Shown: one piece after another, positions 14,709 through 23,549 of the stretch | Numbering within the stretch: the first letter of the stretch is position 1 | Layout of the letters: each line of letters opens with the position of its first letter | Origin: Thalassospira tepidiphila MCCC 1A03514 | GTDB lineage: Bacteria > Pseudomonadota > Alphaproteobacteria > Rhodospirillales > Thalassospiraceae | Direction: 5' to 3' | Length of the DNA: 64,000 bases | NCBI RefSeq assembly: GCF_001662875.1 | Contig: NZ_JPVZ01000007.1 | Location: forward strand, 62,001-126,000 | Program-made: the position numbers and the translations under genes | Notes under the pieces: generated by a model | The model's database searches: none | Told to the model about the DNA's origin: nothing | What the model saw: the letters and a program-made list of their open reading frames with translations, nothing else

Positions 14709-17216
14709 ATGAGTTCCCGATTTCCCGCCCTGCCAATTGATGCCGTCCTGCCAGAGCTTGTCTCTGCGCTTGATCTGGGCACCAATGCCGTGCTGCAGGC
14801 GCCACCGGGTGCAGGCAAGACGACCAAGGTGCCCTTGGCGTTGCTTGATTGCGCCTGGCGCGGGGATCAGAAGATCATCATGTTGGAGCCCCGTCGTCTG
14901 GCCGCGCGTGCCAGTGCGCGGCGCATGGCGCAGTTACTCGGCGAGGCGGTTGGCGGGCGTGTGGGTTATCGCGTCCGGTTTGACAGCAAGATTTCCAAGG
15001 ACACCAAGATCGAGGTCGTGACCGAGGGCATTCTGGTCCGCATGATTCAGGATGACCCGGAACTTTCCGGCATTGCCGCCGTGCTGTTTGATGAATTTCA
15101 CGAACGATCATTGGATGCCGATCTTGGCTTGGCCCTTGCCCTTGAAACGCAGGGAGCACTTCGTGATGATCTGCGCCTTGTGGTCATGTCCGCCACCCTT
15201 GATGGTGAACCGATTGCGCGACTGATGGGCGATTGCCCGGTGATCACATCCGAAGGCCGCGCCTATCCGGTTGAAACGAAATACTTGGCCCCCAAGCCCG
15301 ATAAATGGGGCAATGTCCGCATTGATGTGGAAATGACCGGCGCGATCAAAACGGCCCTTCGCGAGGAAAGCGGATCGATCCTGGCCTTCCTGCCGGGGCA
15401 GGGCGAAATCACCCGGGTTGAAGGCGCGCTTAAGGATGCGGTGGGAAGTGATGTCATCATAGCCCCGCTTTATGGCGCGATGGATGCCAAGGCACAGGAT
15501 ATCGCGATCCAGCCCGCCCCGGACGGCAAGCGCAAGGTCGTTCTGGCCACCGCGATTGCCGAAACGTCACTGACCATTGATGGCATCCGGGTGGTGGTCG
15601 ATAGCGGCCTGCAACGCCTGCCAAGGTTTGATCCGGCATCGGGCATGACGCGGCTGGTCACGGTCAAATCATCACAAGCCAGTGCCGAGCAACGCCGCGG
15701 CCGCGCCGGGCGACTGGAACCGGGCGTGTGTTATCGCCTGTGGCCGGAAAATGAACAGCGTGCGCGTGCGCCCTTTACCGCGCCCGAAATATCTGATGCC
15801 GATCTGGCACCGCTGACGCTGGAGCTGGCGCGTTGGGGTGTTCCCGACCCCGAAACGCTGCCGTGGCTCGATGTGCCCGATCGCGCCAAGATCGATCAGG
15901 CACGCGATGTCTTGCGCGGCCTTGAAGCACTTGATGGCGAAAACCGCATTACGCCGATGGGCACTGCCATGGCCGGATTGCCGGTCCATCCGCGGTTGGC
16001 GCATATGATGTTGCGCGGCGCGCAGCTTGGCCTTGATGATGTCGCCTGTGCGCTGGCGGCGTTGTTGTCTGATCGTGATTTCATGCGCGGGCGCGGGGCG
16101 GATTTGCGCATTCGGGTGGAGGCGATCATCAAGGGCCGGGCGCCCAAAATGATATCGGAGGCCGCCAAGCAACTTGCCCGCCGATTGCGCGATGCTGTCA
16201 AGCACGGCGGATTGGCAAAACCCGATACCGCGCGCGTGGATCAGGCCGATGAGGTTGGCTTGCTTTTGGCCTTTGCCTATCCCGACCGGATCGGGGAGCG
16301 GCGCAAGGGGGCGGACGCGCGCTATCGCCTGTCGGGCGGGCGCGGCGGTGTTTTGCCCAATGAAGATAGCTTGGCGTCGGAGCCCTATATCGCGGTGGCC
16401 GAACTCGACGGGCAGGCGCGCGAGGCCAAGATTTACCTTGCAGCCCCGGTGGCGCGCGCCACCCTTGAGACCCGTTTTGCTGATCAGATTTCCGAGGGCA
16501 CGGAAGTCTTCTGGGACGCGCAAAGCGATGCGGTTGCCGCCCGCTGGCAACGCCGGATTGGCGCACTGGTGTTGGATGAAAAAGCCACCCATGACGAAGC
16601 CGATCCCGATGCGATTACAGCGGCCATGATCGAGGGTATCCGCAAGCTCGGCCTGCATTGCCTGCCATGGGACAAGGCATCAGAAGGCTTGCGCGCAAGG
16701 CTGGCCTTTCTTCATCGGGTGGAGGGCGATGTCTGGCCCGATGTTTCGGATGACGGCCTTCTGGGATCACTCGAAGACTGGATCGCACCCTATCTCGGCG
16801 GCATTACCAAACGAGGCCAGCTTAAACAGATCAATCTGTCTGAGGCGCTGCTTGCCGGGATTGACTGGAACCAGCGACAGGAAATGGATCGCTTGGCCCC
16901 CACCCATTGGCAGGTCCCCACGGGTTCAAACATCCGCATTGATTATCGCGGTGCAACACCCGCTTTGCCGGTGCGCATGCAGGAAATGTTTGGTGCCACC
17001 GAAACGCCAAAGGTGGCGAATGGCAAGGTCGCGGTGACGCTTCATCTGCTATCCCCCGCGCAACGCCCCATTCAGGTGACAAGTGACCTGATCGGGTTCT
17101 GGAACGGGTCCTATGCGCAGGTGAAGGCCGAGATGAAGGGACGCTATCCCAAACATTACTGGCCCGACGATCCCCTGATCGCCGAGCCAACGCGTCGGGT
17201 CAAAAGCCGGATGTAG
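14709..17216 (+). CDS. hrpB: ATP-dependent helicase HrpB
   Basis: This is a DExH-box helicase of 835 residues, the usual HrpB length. Motif I is APPGAGKTT (about 31-39), the DExH box is FDEFHERSLDADLGLAL (about 125-141), motif III is VMSATLDGEP, and QRRGRAGRLEPGVCYRLW is motif VI. A helicase-associated domain and the HrpB C-terminal domain (ending PKHYWPDDP) follow. The family unwinds nucleic acid with ATP; its exact physiological substrate is poorly known. It stands alone with its own promoter region and no downstream partner on the same strand; the methyltransferase converges on it with an 11-bp gap. Confidence 0.95.
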   Translation: MSSRFPALPIDAVLPELVSALDLGTNAVLQAPPGAGKTTKVPLALLDCAWRGDQKIIMLEPRRLAARASARRMAQLLGEAVGGRVGYRVRFDSKISKDTKIEVVTEGILVRMIQDDPELSGIAAVLFDEFHERSLDADLGLALALETQGALRDDLRLVVMSATLDGEPIARLMGDCPVITSEGRAYPVETKYLAPKPDKWGNVRIDVEMTGAIKTALREESGSILAFLPGQGEITRVEGALKDAVGSDVIIAPLYGAMDAKAQDIAIQPAPDGKRKVVLATAIAETSLTIDGIRVVVDSGLQRLPRFDPASGMTRLVTVKSSQASAEQRRGRAGRLEPGVCYRLWPENEQRARAPFTAPEISDADLAPLTLELARWGVPDPETLPWLDVPDRAKIDQARDVLRGLEALDGENRITPMGTAMAGLPVHPRLAHMMLRGAQLGLDDVACALAALLSDRDFMRGRGADLRIRVEAIIKGRAPKMISEAAKQLARRLRDAVKHGGLAKPDTARVDQADEVGLLLAFAYPDRIGERRKGADARYRLSGGRGGVLPNEDSLASEPYIAVAELDGQAREAKIYLAAPVARATLETRFADQISEGTEVFWDAQSDAVAARWQRRIGALVLDEKATHDEADPDAITAAMIEGIRKLGLHCLPWDKASEGLRARLAFLHRVEGDVWPDVSDDGLLGSLEDWIAPYLGGITKRGQLKQINLSEALLAGIDWNQRQEMDRLAPTHWQVPTGSNIRIDYRGATPALPVRMQEMFGATETPKVANGKVAVTLHLLSPAQRPIQVTSDLIGFWNGSYAQVKAEMKGRYPKHYWPDDPLIAEPTRRVKSRM

Positions 17217-17227
17217 GGTGAGCGCGC

Positions 17228-17851
17228 TTAGGCCGCTTCAAGAATGCAAAGCTTGCAGGAATAGCCTTCTTTTTGGTGATAGGGGGCCTCGCGGATTTCA
17301 CGGATTTTGGCGATGCCGTCTTGTTCCATCTGCTCAAGATGCTCGGCATAGCCGTCTTTGTCCCAGACCTTTTCATGAACCGTGATAACAGCCGGTGCGC
17401 CGGGCTTGATCACGCGCACGAGTTCATTCATAGCACTCGGGCCGACATGGCCGGATGTAAACACGCCGACACTAATGACACCGTCGTAAGCATCATCCTT
17501 GATATCAAGCTTTTGGGTCAGGTCGGCGGTTTCAAGTGCGTCGTAAACGCCCTTTTGGCGCGCCTTTTTCAGCATGTCAGCACTCAGGTCGACGCCATCA
17601 ATCGTGGGTTCGCACTGTTCATGCAATTCCTTGCCAACCAGTCCGGTGCCACACCCGGCATCAAGAACCCGGTCCGACGAACTGATTTCAGATGCCAGCG
17701 TTTCGGCAGCAATCGCCGGGGCGACATAGCCCATGCCAATCAGGGTGTCATCGTCATAGCTTTCGGCCCAATCGGCATATACCGCGCGAATATCATCGCG
17801 GTCCCCGGCCAGGGCATAGGCGCGCGTCAAAAGTGGGTTTTCGGTCCCCAT
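17228..17851 (-). CDS. Class I SAM-dependent methyltransferase (207 aa)
   Basis: Motif I for S-adenosylmethionine binding is VLDAGCGTGLVG (about 62-73), followed by motif II VDLSADML and the post-motif region YDGVISVGVFTSGHVGP. The N-terminal YADWAESYDDD segment is typical of small-molecule methyltransferases of the UbiE/COQ5-like group (Methyltransf_11/25). The start at 17851 is preferred because GGAG lies at good spacing; an ATG at 17866 is an alternative. The C-terminus has two Cys (YSCKLCILEAA). Substrate unknown. It is monocistronic, pointing toward hrpB. Confidence 0.8.
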   Translation of the reverse strand: MGTENPLLTRAYALAGDRDDIRAVYADWAESYDDDTLIGMGYVAPAIAAETLASEISSSDRVLDAGCGTGLVGKELHEQCEPTIDGVDLSADMLKKARQKGVYDALETADLTQKLDIKDDAYDGVISVGVFTSGHVGPSAMNELVRVIKPGAPAVITVHEKVWDKDGYAEHLEQMEQDGIAKIREIREAPYHQKEGYSCKLCILEAA

Positions 17852-17954
17852 AAGCTTGCTCTCCATCTGTCCTGAATGGGGCAAGTGTACATGATATCAA
17901 TATGTTATTCAAATCGCCCGCGGTTTTGGCCGTTCTTCGCACGGTTCGTGATGA

Positions 17955-18434
17955 TTAGCCGGGGTAGCTGATCTCAAGGATTTCAAGCTCATCCTCGCCC
18001 GAGGGGGTGCGAACGGTGACGACATCGCCGACACCCGATTTCATCAGGGCGCGGGCCACAGGCGAAATCCAGCTGATCTTGCCATTGAGGCTGTCTGCCT
18101 CGTCCTCGCCAACAATACGGATGGTTTTTTCTTCGTCGCGGGCATTCACATACGTGACCGTTGCGCCAAAGAATATGTGGGCATGATCGGGCTGTTCTTC
18201 GGTGCGGACGACGACGGCGTCTTCGATCCGCTTGCGCAGGTATCGCACACGGCGGTCAATCTCGCGTAGGCGCTTTTTGCCATAGATGTAATCCCCGTTT
18301 TCCGAACGGTCGCCATTGCCCGCTGCCCAATGGACAACGGCCACGACTTCCGGCCGTTCCTTTTTCCAAAGGTGGTCGAGTTCGGACTTAAGGGCGTCTA
18401 GCCCTTCGGGGGTGATGTAAATCGGTCTGTCCAT
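17955..18434 (-). CDS. greB: Transcription elongation factor GreB
   Basis: The 159-residue protein has the GreA/GreB layout. An N-terminal coiled coil carries the tip motif ENGDYIYGKKRLREIDRRVRYL (about 46-67), whose acidic residues reach the RNA polymerase active site. A C-terminal FKBP-like domain follows (VTYVNARDEEKTIRIVG ... SWISPVARALM). The PEGLDALKSELDHLW start and YIYGKK tip are the GreB form rather than GreA. It stimulates cleavage of backtracked RNA. No strong ribosome-binding site precedes the ATG. Confidence 0.93.
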   Translation of the reverse strand: MDRPIYITPEGLDALKSELDHLWKKERPEVVAVVHWAAGNGDRSENGDYIYGKKRLREIDRRVRYLRKRIEDAVVVRTEEQPDHAHIFFGATVTYVNARDEEKTIRIVGEDEADSLNGKISWISPVARALMKSGVGDVVTVRTPSGEDELEILEISYPG

Positions 18435-18615
18435 TCGCGGGTTTTAACGCAAGGCCGTGTCGCGGGAAAGAGGCGATTTCGACATCGTAATCGTAGATGC
18501 AGCCATATATCGATTATCGATTTGAGAGGAATGGTCGCCGGTCTCAAACTTTATCCATTGTTTAAATGTCCCTGGTGCCACCGCACCCCGATCATTGTTT
18601 GCAAAGGTGACTGAA

Positions 18616-19632
18616 ATGGAAAAGTCCTCCTCGTTTGATCTCGCCACGATGGACCGTCGACACTTGTTCAAACTTTCGTTGTTCGCCGGTCTGGCGGGCA
18701 TGTTACCAGGCTTTCCGGCCATGGCGCAGGAAGCAGGTGACATCGTTGATCCGCCGGTTTCGTCGAATCCGGTGCCGGTTGTCGATGCCCGGTTCCCGTC
18801 TGAGATCGCGCCCGGTGTTTTCATCCTGCCGGACAAGCGGATCACGCTCGTGCCCAATGTCGGGATCATTGTCGGGCGCGATAGTGTCCTTGTCGTTGAC
18901 TGCGGGTTGGGTATTGAAAGTGCCGAGAATGTTCTTGATGTCGCGCGGCGGTTGGCGCCGGGCCGCAAGATCATTCTGACAGTGACCCATGCCCATCCCG
19001 AACACGGCTTTGGTGCACAGGTTTTCAGTGCGGATGCGCGCATATATTACAACAGTGCACAGCGCGATCATCTTGCGCGACGTGGCGATATTCTTCTGGA
19101 CGGTTTTCGCAACGGGGTTCTGCCACCCGAGCAGACCCATCTTCTCGATGGTGTGGTTCTGACAGGGCCGCATGAGACGTATGACGGTGCAACGGCAAGG
19201 ATTGATCTTGGCGATCGAGTGGTTGACATGCGGACATGGGGAACGGCGCATACCCCGGGTGACCAGATCATTCATCTGCCAGACGAGGGGATCGTTTTTG
19301 CCGGTGATTTGCTGGAGGAGCGCATGTTTCCAATCGTTCCGTTCTTCCCGCCGATGATCGAGGCCGAGGAAATCGATATCGCCCGCTGGGAGACGGTTCT
19401 GCGCGATATCATCAGCCTTGCACCCAACATAATTGTGCCCGGCCATGGCAATCTTGCCGGTACTGAATTGCCCGAGGCGGTTCTGGCCTATTTCGCCGAT
19501 GTCAGACAGCGTGTGCAAAATGCCACCGGCGATCCCGCCGCACTGGAACAGCAAATCCGTCGGCACTATGCCACCTGGGAAAATCCGCATTTTGTCGCGC
19601 CGACCCTGCGCTATTTCATGCAGGCGGGCTGA
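18616..19632 (+). CDS. Tat-exported MBL-fold metallo-hydrolase (338 aa)
   Basis: The start at 18616 follows AAGG at 8-bp spacing; an upstream TTG is less likely. The N-terminus has a twin-arginine pattern, DRRHLFKL (13-20), then a hydrophobic core ending FPAMA, predicting export of a folded metalloprotein. The metallo-beta-lactamase core has THAHPEHGFG, in which the usual Asp of HxHxDH is Glu, then THxPGDQIIHLP, FAGDLLEE and VPGHG. Related periplasmic zinc hydrolases occur with quinoproteins, but no such gene is nearby. Substrate unknown. A strong terminator follows at 19666-19699. Confidence 0.82.
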   Translation: MEKSSSFDLATMDRRHLFKLSLFAGLAGMLPGFPAMAQEAGDIVDPPVSSNPVPVVDARFPSEIAPGVFILPDKRITLVPNVGIIVGRDSVLVVDCGLGIESAENVLDVARRLAPGRKIILTVTHAHPEHGFGAQVFSADARIYYNSAQRDHLARRGDILLDGFRNGVLPPEQTHLLDGVVLTGPHETYDGATARIDLGDRVVDMRTWGTAHTPGDQIIHLPDEGIVFAGDLLEERMFPIVPFFPPMIEAEEIDIARWETVLRDIISLAPNIIVPGHGNLAGTELPEAVLAYFADVRQRVQNATGDPAALEQQIRRHYATWENPHFVAPTLRYFMQAG

Positions 19633-19665
19633 TCGGCCGTCACTTTATATTCCGATCGTTATGAC

Positions 19666-19699
19666 AGGGGACCTGTGCATTCACGCCAGGTCCCTTTTT
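19666..19699 (+). terminator. Rho-independent terminator after the MBL-fold gene
   Basis: GGGACCTG (19668-19675) pairs with CAGGTCCC (19687-19694) around an 11-nt loop, followed directly by TTTTT (19695-19699). It ends the metallo-hydrolase transcript just before the convergent LysR gene stop. Confidence 0.8.
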
Positions 19700-19700
19700 G

Positions 19701-20609
19701 TCAGCCATCCAGCGACAGATCCGCGATGAAATCACGCAGCCAGCGTTGGGCGGGGTGTACGTCATTGCGGCGATGCCAGGACATGTAAAAAACGACCGGC
19801 TCAAGTTCCAAAGGAAGCGGCCGGATCGCAAGCGCGTCGGCCTGACCCGATGCCGGTATGACGCCAGCCATCAGGGTTGCGATCAGATCAGAACGCGCAA
19901 TCATAAGCGGGGCGGCGTACAGGGTCGGCAGGGTTACGGCAAGGCGGCGTTTATGTCCCATCTTCGCCAGTGCGGCATCGACCAGACCAAAGCGGTCATT
20001 TTCCGGTGATACCAGCAAATGCGATAGCGACAAAAACGCCGGAAGATCCAGCGGTGTCTTGGTTGCCGGATGGTCACGGCGCAGAACACAAACGAAGTTT
20101 TCCGAAAAAAGTGGCTGGTTCAGAATGCGTCCCGTTGCTGTCGGCGGCACGCCAATCGTCAGGTCGGCCTCGCCCGCATCAAGCAGCGCAATGGCATCGT
20201 CGCGCGCCGTAAAATTCCCGACCCTAAGCGTGATGCCCGGTGCCTTCTGGCGCAGGGCTTCAAATAGGACAGGCAGGACCTTGAAGGTCGGATGATCGGA
20301 GGCCGCGATGGAAAACGTCGCGGTGGATGTCGTCGGATCGAAGGTCTGGGTAAAATCAAGTGTGCGCTGAATTTCGGCCAGCGCATGACCAAGTGGTTCT
20401 GCAAGTTCAAGGGCACGCGGGGTGGCCTGCAGGCCAGAAGGACTGCGGATGAAAAGTTCATCATTGAGCAATCCGCGCAACCGAGACAGCGCTGCACTCA
20501 TGGCCGGTTGTGTGCGGCCAATGCGAATGCCCGCACCTGTGACGCTGCGCTCTTTCATCAGCGCATCGAAAGCCACCAGCAGATTAAGGTCGATGCCATG
20601 TAAATCCAT
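19701..20609 (-). CDS. LysR family transcriptional regulator (302 aa)
   Basis: Residues 1-65 form the LysR winged helix (IDLNLLVAFDALMKERSVTGAGIRIGRTQPAMSAALSRLRGLLNDELF), of the NodD/SyrM-like subgroup that starts with DLNLL. The rest is a periplasmic-binding-protein-like effector domain. It is transcribed away from the SnoaL-like/oxidoreductase pair across a 97-bp AT-rich gap, the usual arrangement for a LysR protein regulating its divergent neighbour. Ligand unknown. The ATG has no obvious ribosome-binding site. Confidence 0.9.
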   Translation of the reverse strand: MDLHGIDLNLLVAFDALMKERSVTGAGIRIGRTQPAMSAALSRLRGLLNDELFIRSPSGLQATPRALELAEPLGHALAEIQRTLDFTQTFDPTTSTATFSIAASDHPTFKVLPVLFEALRQKAPGITLRVGNFTARDDAIALLDAGEADLTIGVPPTATGRILNQPLFSENFVCVLRRDHPATKTPLDLPAFLSLSHLLVSPENDRFGLVDAALAKMGHKRRLAVTLPTLYAAPLMIARSDLIATLMAGVIPASGQADALAIRPLPLELEPVVFYMSWHRRNDVHPAQRWLRDFIADLSLDG

Positions 20610-20706
20610 CAGGTGGATGTTACTGCATAATTTATATTGATTTCAAGTATGCTGAAGGAGCCGATAGCATTGCCCGATATTCAACAATCCTGAATGGGTA
20701 ATCAAA

Positions 20707-21171
20707 ATGACAGATCAACTTAATACACCGGTGATTTCCGGGGTGTCTGCCCCGGACCGCAAAGCGGTCGAGGCACTTTATCGCGCCTTTACAGAAGGTG
20801 TGGACTTTCTCGACGAGGCGGTGACCAGCGACTGGCAGGATATTCCGCTTGCGCCCGGGCAGGAGCCGGGACGCGATGGCATGAAGCCATTGATCACGGC
20901 GTTTCAGGCTGCATTCTCAGACTTGAACATCATCATCCATGAGATGATTGGTGGGCCGGGCCGGGTTGCAGTGCGGGCTGAAATCACAGGCACGCATTCA
21001 GGCGAATGGTTCGGGATTGCTGCGAGCGGACGGGAATTTCGCATGCCGATCCACGAATTCCACTATGTCGAAAATGGCAAGGTGACCCATACCTGGCATC
21101 TTGAGGACTGGTTTGGTTGGCTGCATCAAGTGGGCGCATTGCCTGCCGCCGATCAGGGGGATGCACGATGA
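20707..21171 (+). CDS. SnoaL-like/ester cyclase family protein (154 aa)
   Basis: The small alpha+beta barrel of the NTF2/SnoaL superfamily is indicated by the helix KAVEALYRAFTEGVDF, the W.DIPL segment, and closing strands IHEFHYVENGKVTHTWHLEDWFGWLHQVGAL, which match SnoaL-like polyketide-cyclase relatives. The actual substrate is probably a small organic molecule. Its stop overlaps the start of the following oxidoreductase by 4 bp (ATGA), so both are made from one mRNA, likely under the divergent LysR regulator. Confidence 0.75.
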   Translation: MTDQLNTPVISGVSAPDRKAVEALYRAFTEGVDFLDEAVTSDWQDIPLAPGQEPGRDGMKPLITAFQAAFSDLNIIIHEMIGGPGRVAVRAEITGTHSGEWFGIAASGREFRMPIHEFHYVENGKVTHTWHLEDWFGWLHQVGALPAADQGDAR

Positions 21172-22091
21172 AAGCGATCAGACTTGATAGCTACAATAGG
21201 GCACCGGTAATCGGCGATATTGCCACACCTGATATCGGTCCGGATGACGTCCTTGTCCGGGTCAGTGCAGCCGCATTGAACCCGCTGGATATCAAGTTGC
21301 AAAGCGGTGTCCTGCATGAATATTTCCCGCTGGAATTCGGATATACGGCGGGAACGGATCTTTCCGGAACGATTGAAGAAGTCGGGGCAAATGTGACGAA
21401 CTGGCGCAGGGGGGATAAGGTTATCGCCCGACTGGATCCGGTTGCGGGCGGTGCTTTTGCCGAGTTTGCCTGTGTTCCGGCGCATTATCTTGTGAAGGTG
21501 CCGGACGGTATGGCGTTTGAACTTGCGGCGGGAATCCCGACCGCAGCGGGCACAGCCTGGCAAGCCTTGTTTGAGATGGGCAATCTTGATGTCGGGCAGA
21601 CGGTTCTGATCCATGCCGGTGCGGGCGGCGTCGGCAGTTTCGCCATTCAGTTCGCCCGTGCTGCCGGGGCGCGCGTGATTGCAACCGCATCGGGTGACGG
21701 AATTGATATTGTCCGAATACTGGGCGCGGATCAGGTGATCGATTATCGCCACACCGACTTTGCCGAAACGCTTGCGGATATCGATCTGGTGATTGATACG
21801 ATTGGCGGAGAGACACAGCAAAAATCGTTCGGCGTCTTGCGAAGGGGCGGCAAGTTGCTATCGCTTGTTGCACCGCCTGACGAGGTATTGGCAAATGCCC
21901 ACAATATCGATGCGCAATTTGTGTTTCATATGTCTGACACGGATCGCCTGGCACGGGTCGTTTCGGCACTGCACGAGAACAATGTGCGTATTCTGATCGA
22001 CCAGACTGTGCCGTTTGATGCCTTCGCACAAGCCTTTGCGCGACAATCATCGGGCCGGGCACGCGGCAAGATCATTGTCACGATGGCCTGA
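21168..22091 (+). CDS. Zinc-independent NADP-dependent alcohol/quinone oxidoreductase, MDR superfamily (307 aa)
   Basis: The protein starts MKAIRLDSYNRAPVIGDI with an N-terminal GroES-like domain (ALNPLDIKLQSG, GTDLSGTIEEVG). A Rossmann domain follows with the nucleotide-binding motif HAGAGGVGSFAIQFARAAGARVIATAS (about 147-173). No structural-zinc Cys cluster is present, which places it with quinone oxidoreductases and related enoyl reductases. It likely reduces an activated C=C or quinone with NADPH. It is translationally coupled to the SnoaL-like gene, and both are followed by a strong bidirectional terminator. Confidence 0.88.
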   Translation: MKAIRLDSYNRAPVIGDIATPDIGPDDVLVRVSAAALNPLDIKLQSGVLHEYFPLEFGYTAGTDLSGTIEEVGANVTNWRRGDKVIARLDPVAGGAFAEFACVPAHYLVKVPDGMAFELAAGIPTAAGTAWQALFEMGNLDVGQTVLIHAGAGGVGSFAIQFARAAGARVIATASGDGIDIVRILGADQVIDYRHTDFAETLADIDLVIDTIGGETQQKSFGVLRRGGKLLSLVAPPDEVLANAHNIDAQFVFHMSDTDRLARVVSALHENNVRILIDQTVPFDAFAQAFARQSSGRARGKIIVTMA

Positions 22092-22112
22092 TCACAGTGT
22101 TTCAATGAAAAG

Positions 22113-22146
22113 CGGGCCGTGACGCCAAATTGTGCGTCACGGCCCG
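22113..22146. terminator. Bidirectional terminator hairpin
   Basis: A perfect 13-bp inverted repeat (22113-22125 with 22134-22146) around an 8-nt loop is flanked by AAAA on the left and TTT on the right. It lies between the convergent oxidoreductase and MFS genes and can serve both strands. Confidence 0.85.
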
Positions 22147-22198
22147 TTTGTATTGCGGTACTGCTTTGCTTTGTGAAGGCAAAGTTTGGTCTTGTCGG

Positions 22199-23473
22199 TT
22201 ATCCTCTGGCCGCGACCCGAAGTTCGCGATCGTCAATCGGCATATGGACGATGGCGGCAAAGACGCCGAGTGCCACCGATGCCCACCAGACCGCATCGAA
22301 ATTACCGGTCAGGTCATAGACAATGCCACCCATCCAGGCGCCAAAGAACGCGCCGATCTGATGAGACAGCATGACAATGCCAAACAAGGTTGCCATGTAA
22401 CGCGGCCCGAAGACCTGTGCGATCAGGCCACTGGTCAGCGGCACGGTCGAAAGCCAAAGTGCGCCCATCGATGCCGAAAACAGCAAGATGGTTTCAGATG
22501 TTTTGGGTGCGAAGATAAAGATCACGATGACCAGCGCACGCATGCCGTAAATAAACGACAGGCCATATTTCTTGCGCCATTTGCCACCGGCCCAGCCGGC
22601 CGTAAGCGTTCCGACAATGTTAAACAGACCGATCAATGCCAGACCTTCGGCCGCGACAGAACGGGGCAAGCCGCACAGTTCTGTAAAGGTTGGAAGGTGG
22701 GTGGCGATCACCGCGATGTGGAAACCGCAGACAAAGAAACCGGCATTGAGCAGTGCGAAACCGCGATGTTTGCGGGCCTCGTGAAACGCGGCGGCCAAGC
22801 CCTGCGGACCCAGATCGGGGGGGGCGGTCGGGCTGTTGCCTTCGGCCTTGCCGGTCATGGCAAAGGCGGCCGGGATGATCAGCATCGAAATGGCTGCGAG
22901 GATAACAAGCGCCGATACGTAACCAAGCGAGCTGTTGAGCGCCTGGGTGGTTGGAGCCATTACCAACTGACCAACTGAACCACCAGCGGACGCCAGACCC
23001 AGTGCGAAGCTTCGTTTTTCGTTGCTGAAAACACGGCTGATGGCGGCAAGCACCACCGGAAAACTCGTGATGCCAACACCGGTACCGATCAGGAAACCTG
23101 CGGTGAGGTAGAGCTCGCCGGGGAACGCGGATGTCCCCATCAGATAAAGCCCAAGCGCATAAACGATGCCACCGCCAATCAGTGTCCGGGCCGTGCCAAA
23201 ACGGTCCGCAATGGCACCGGCGATCGGGGCGGATATGCCCCACATCAGGTTTTGAATGGCAAAGGCCAGACCAAAGGTGGCAGCGTTCCAGCCGGTGTCA
23301 TTGAGCATATCGGGGATAAACAGGCCAAGTGACTGACGCACACCAAGGTTTAACGACAACACAAGGCAGCCCGAAAGTAGAACCAGCCACGGGAACCATT
23401 TTTTTGCCCGCATGATGGTCATGCGTGTGGGGCTGTGGGGCGGACTTTGGGGCGAGCTTTGAGTGGGGCTCAT
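22199..23473 (-). CDS. MFS transporter (424 aa)
   Basis: Twelve hydrophobic helices are interrupted by a central cytoplasmic loop (residues 210-235, KAEGNSPTAPPDLGPQGL). The MFS signature GAIADRFGTARTLIGGGIV lies between helices 2 and 3. It probably exports or imports a small organic solute by proton coupling; the sequence resembles oxalate/formate-antiporter-like or nitrate-type MFS proteins, but no substrate can be given. The start follows GGAGGA at 6-bp spacing. It lies 76 bp downstream of a LysR gene on the same strand, so it may be under that regulator. Confidence 0.85.
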   Translation of the reverse strand: MSPTQSSPQSPPHSPTRMTIMRAKKWFPWLVLLSGCLVLSLNLGVRQSLGLFIPDMLNDTGWNAATFGLAFAIQNLMWGISAPIAGAIADRFGTARTLIGGGIVYALGLYLMGTSAFPGELYLTAGFLIGTGVGITSFPVVLAAISRVFSNEKRSFALGLASAGGSVGQLVMAPTTQALNSSLGYVSALVILAAISMLIIPAAFAMTGKAEGNSPTAPPDLGPQGLAAAFHEARKHRGFALLNAGFFVCGFHIAVIATHLPTFTELCGLPRSVAAEGLALIGLFNIVGTLTAGWAGGKWRKKYGLSFIYGMRALVIVIFIFAPKTSETILLFSASMGALWLSTVPLTSGLIAQVFGPRYMATLFGIVMLSHQIGAFFGAWMGGIVYDLTGNFDAVWWASVALGVFAAIVHMPIDDRELRVAARG

Positions 23474-23549
23474 AGGCGTTCCTCCGAGAGGGATTATTGT
23501 TTGGTGGCGATATTGAACGCGGTGGCGCTATGCGTCCAATTCATTCGGA

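Noticed and set aside
14581..14805. Minus-strand frame upstream of hrpB
   Set aside because: The start would lie inside hrpB and no ribosome-binding site or family match was found.
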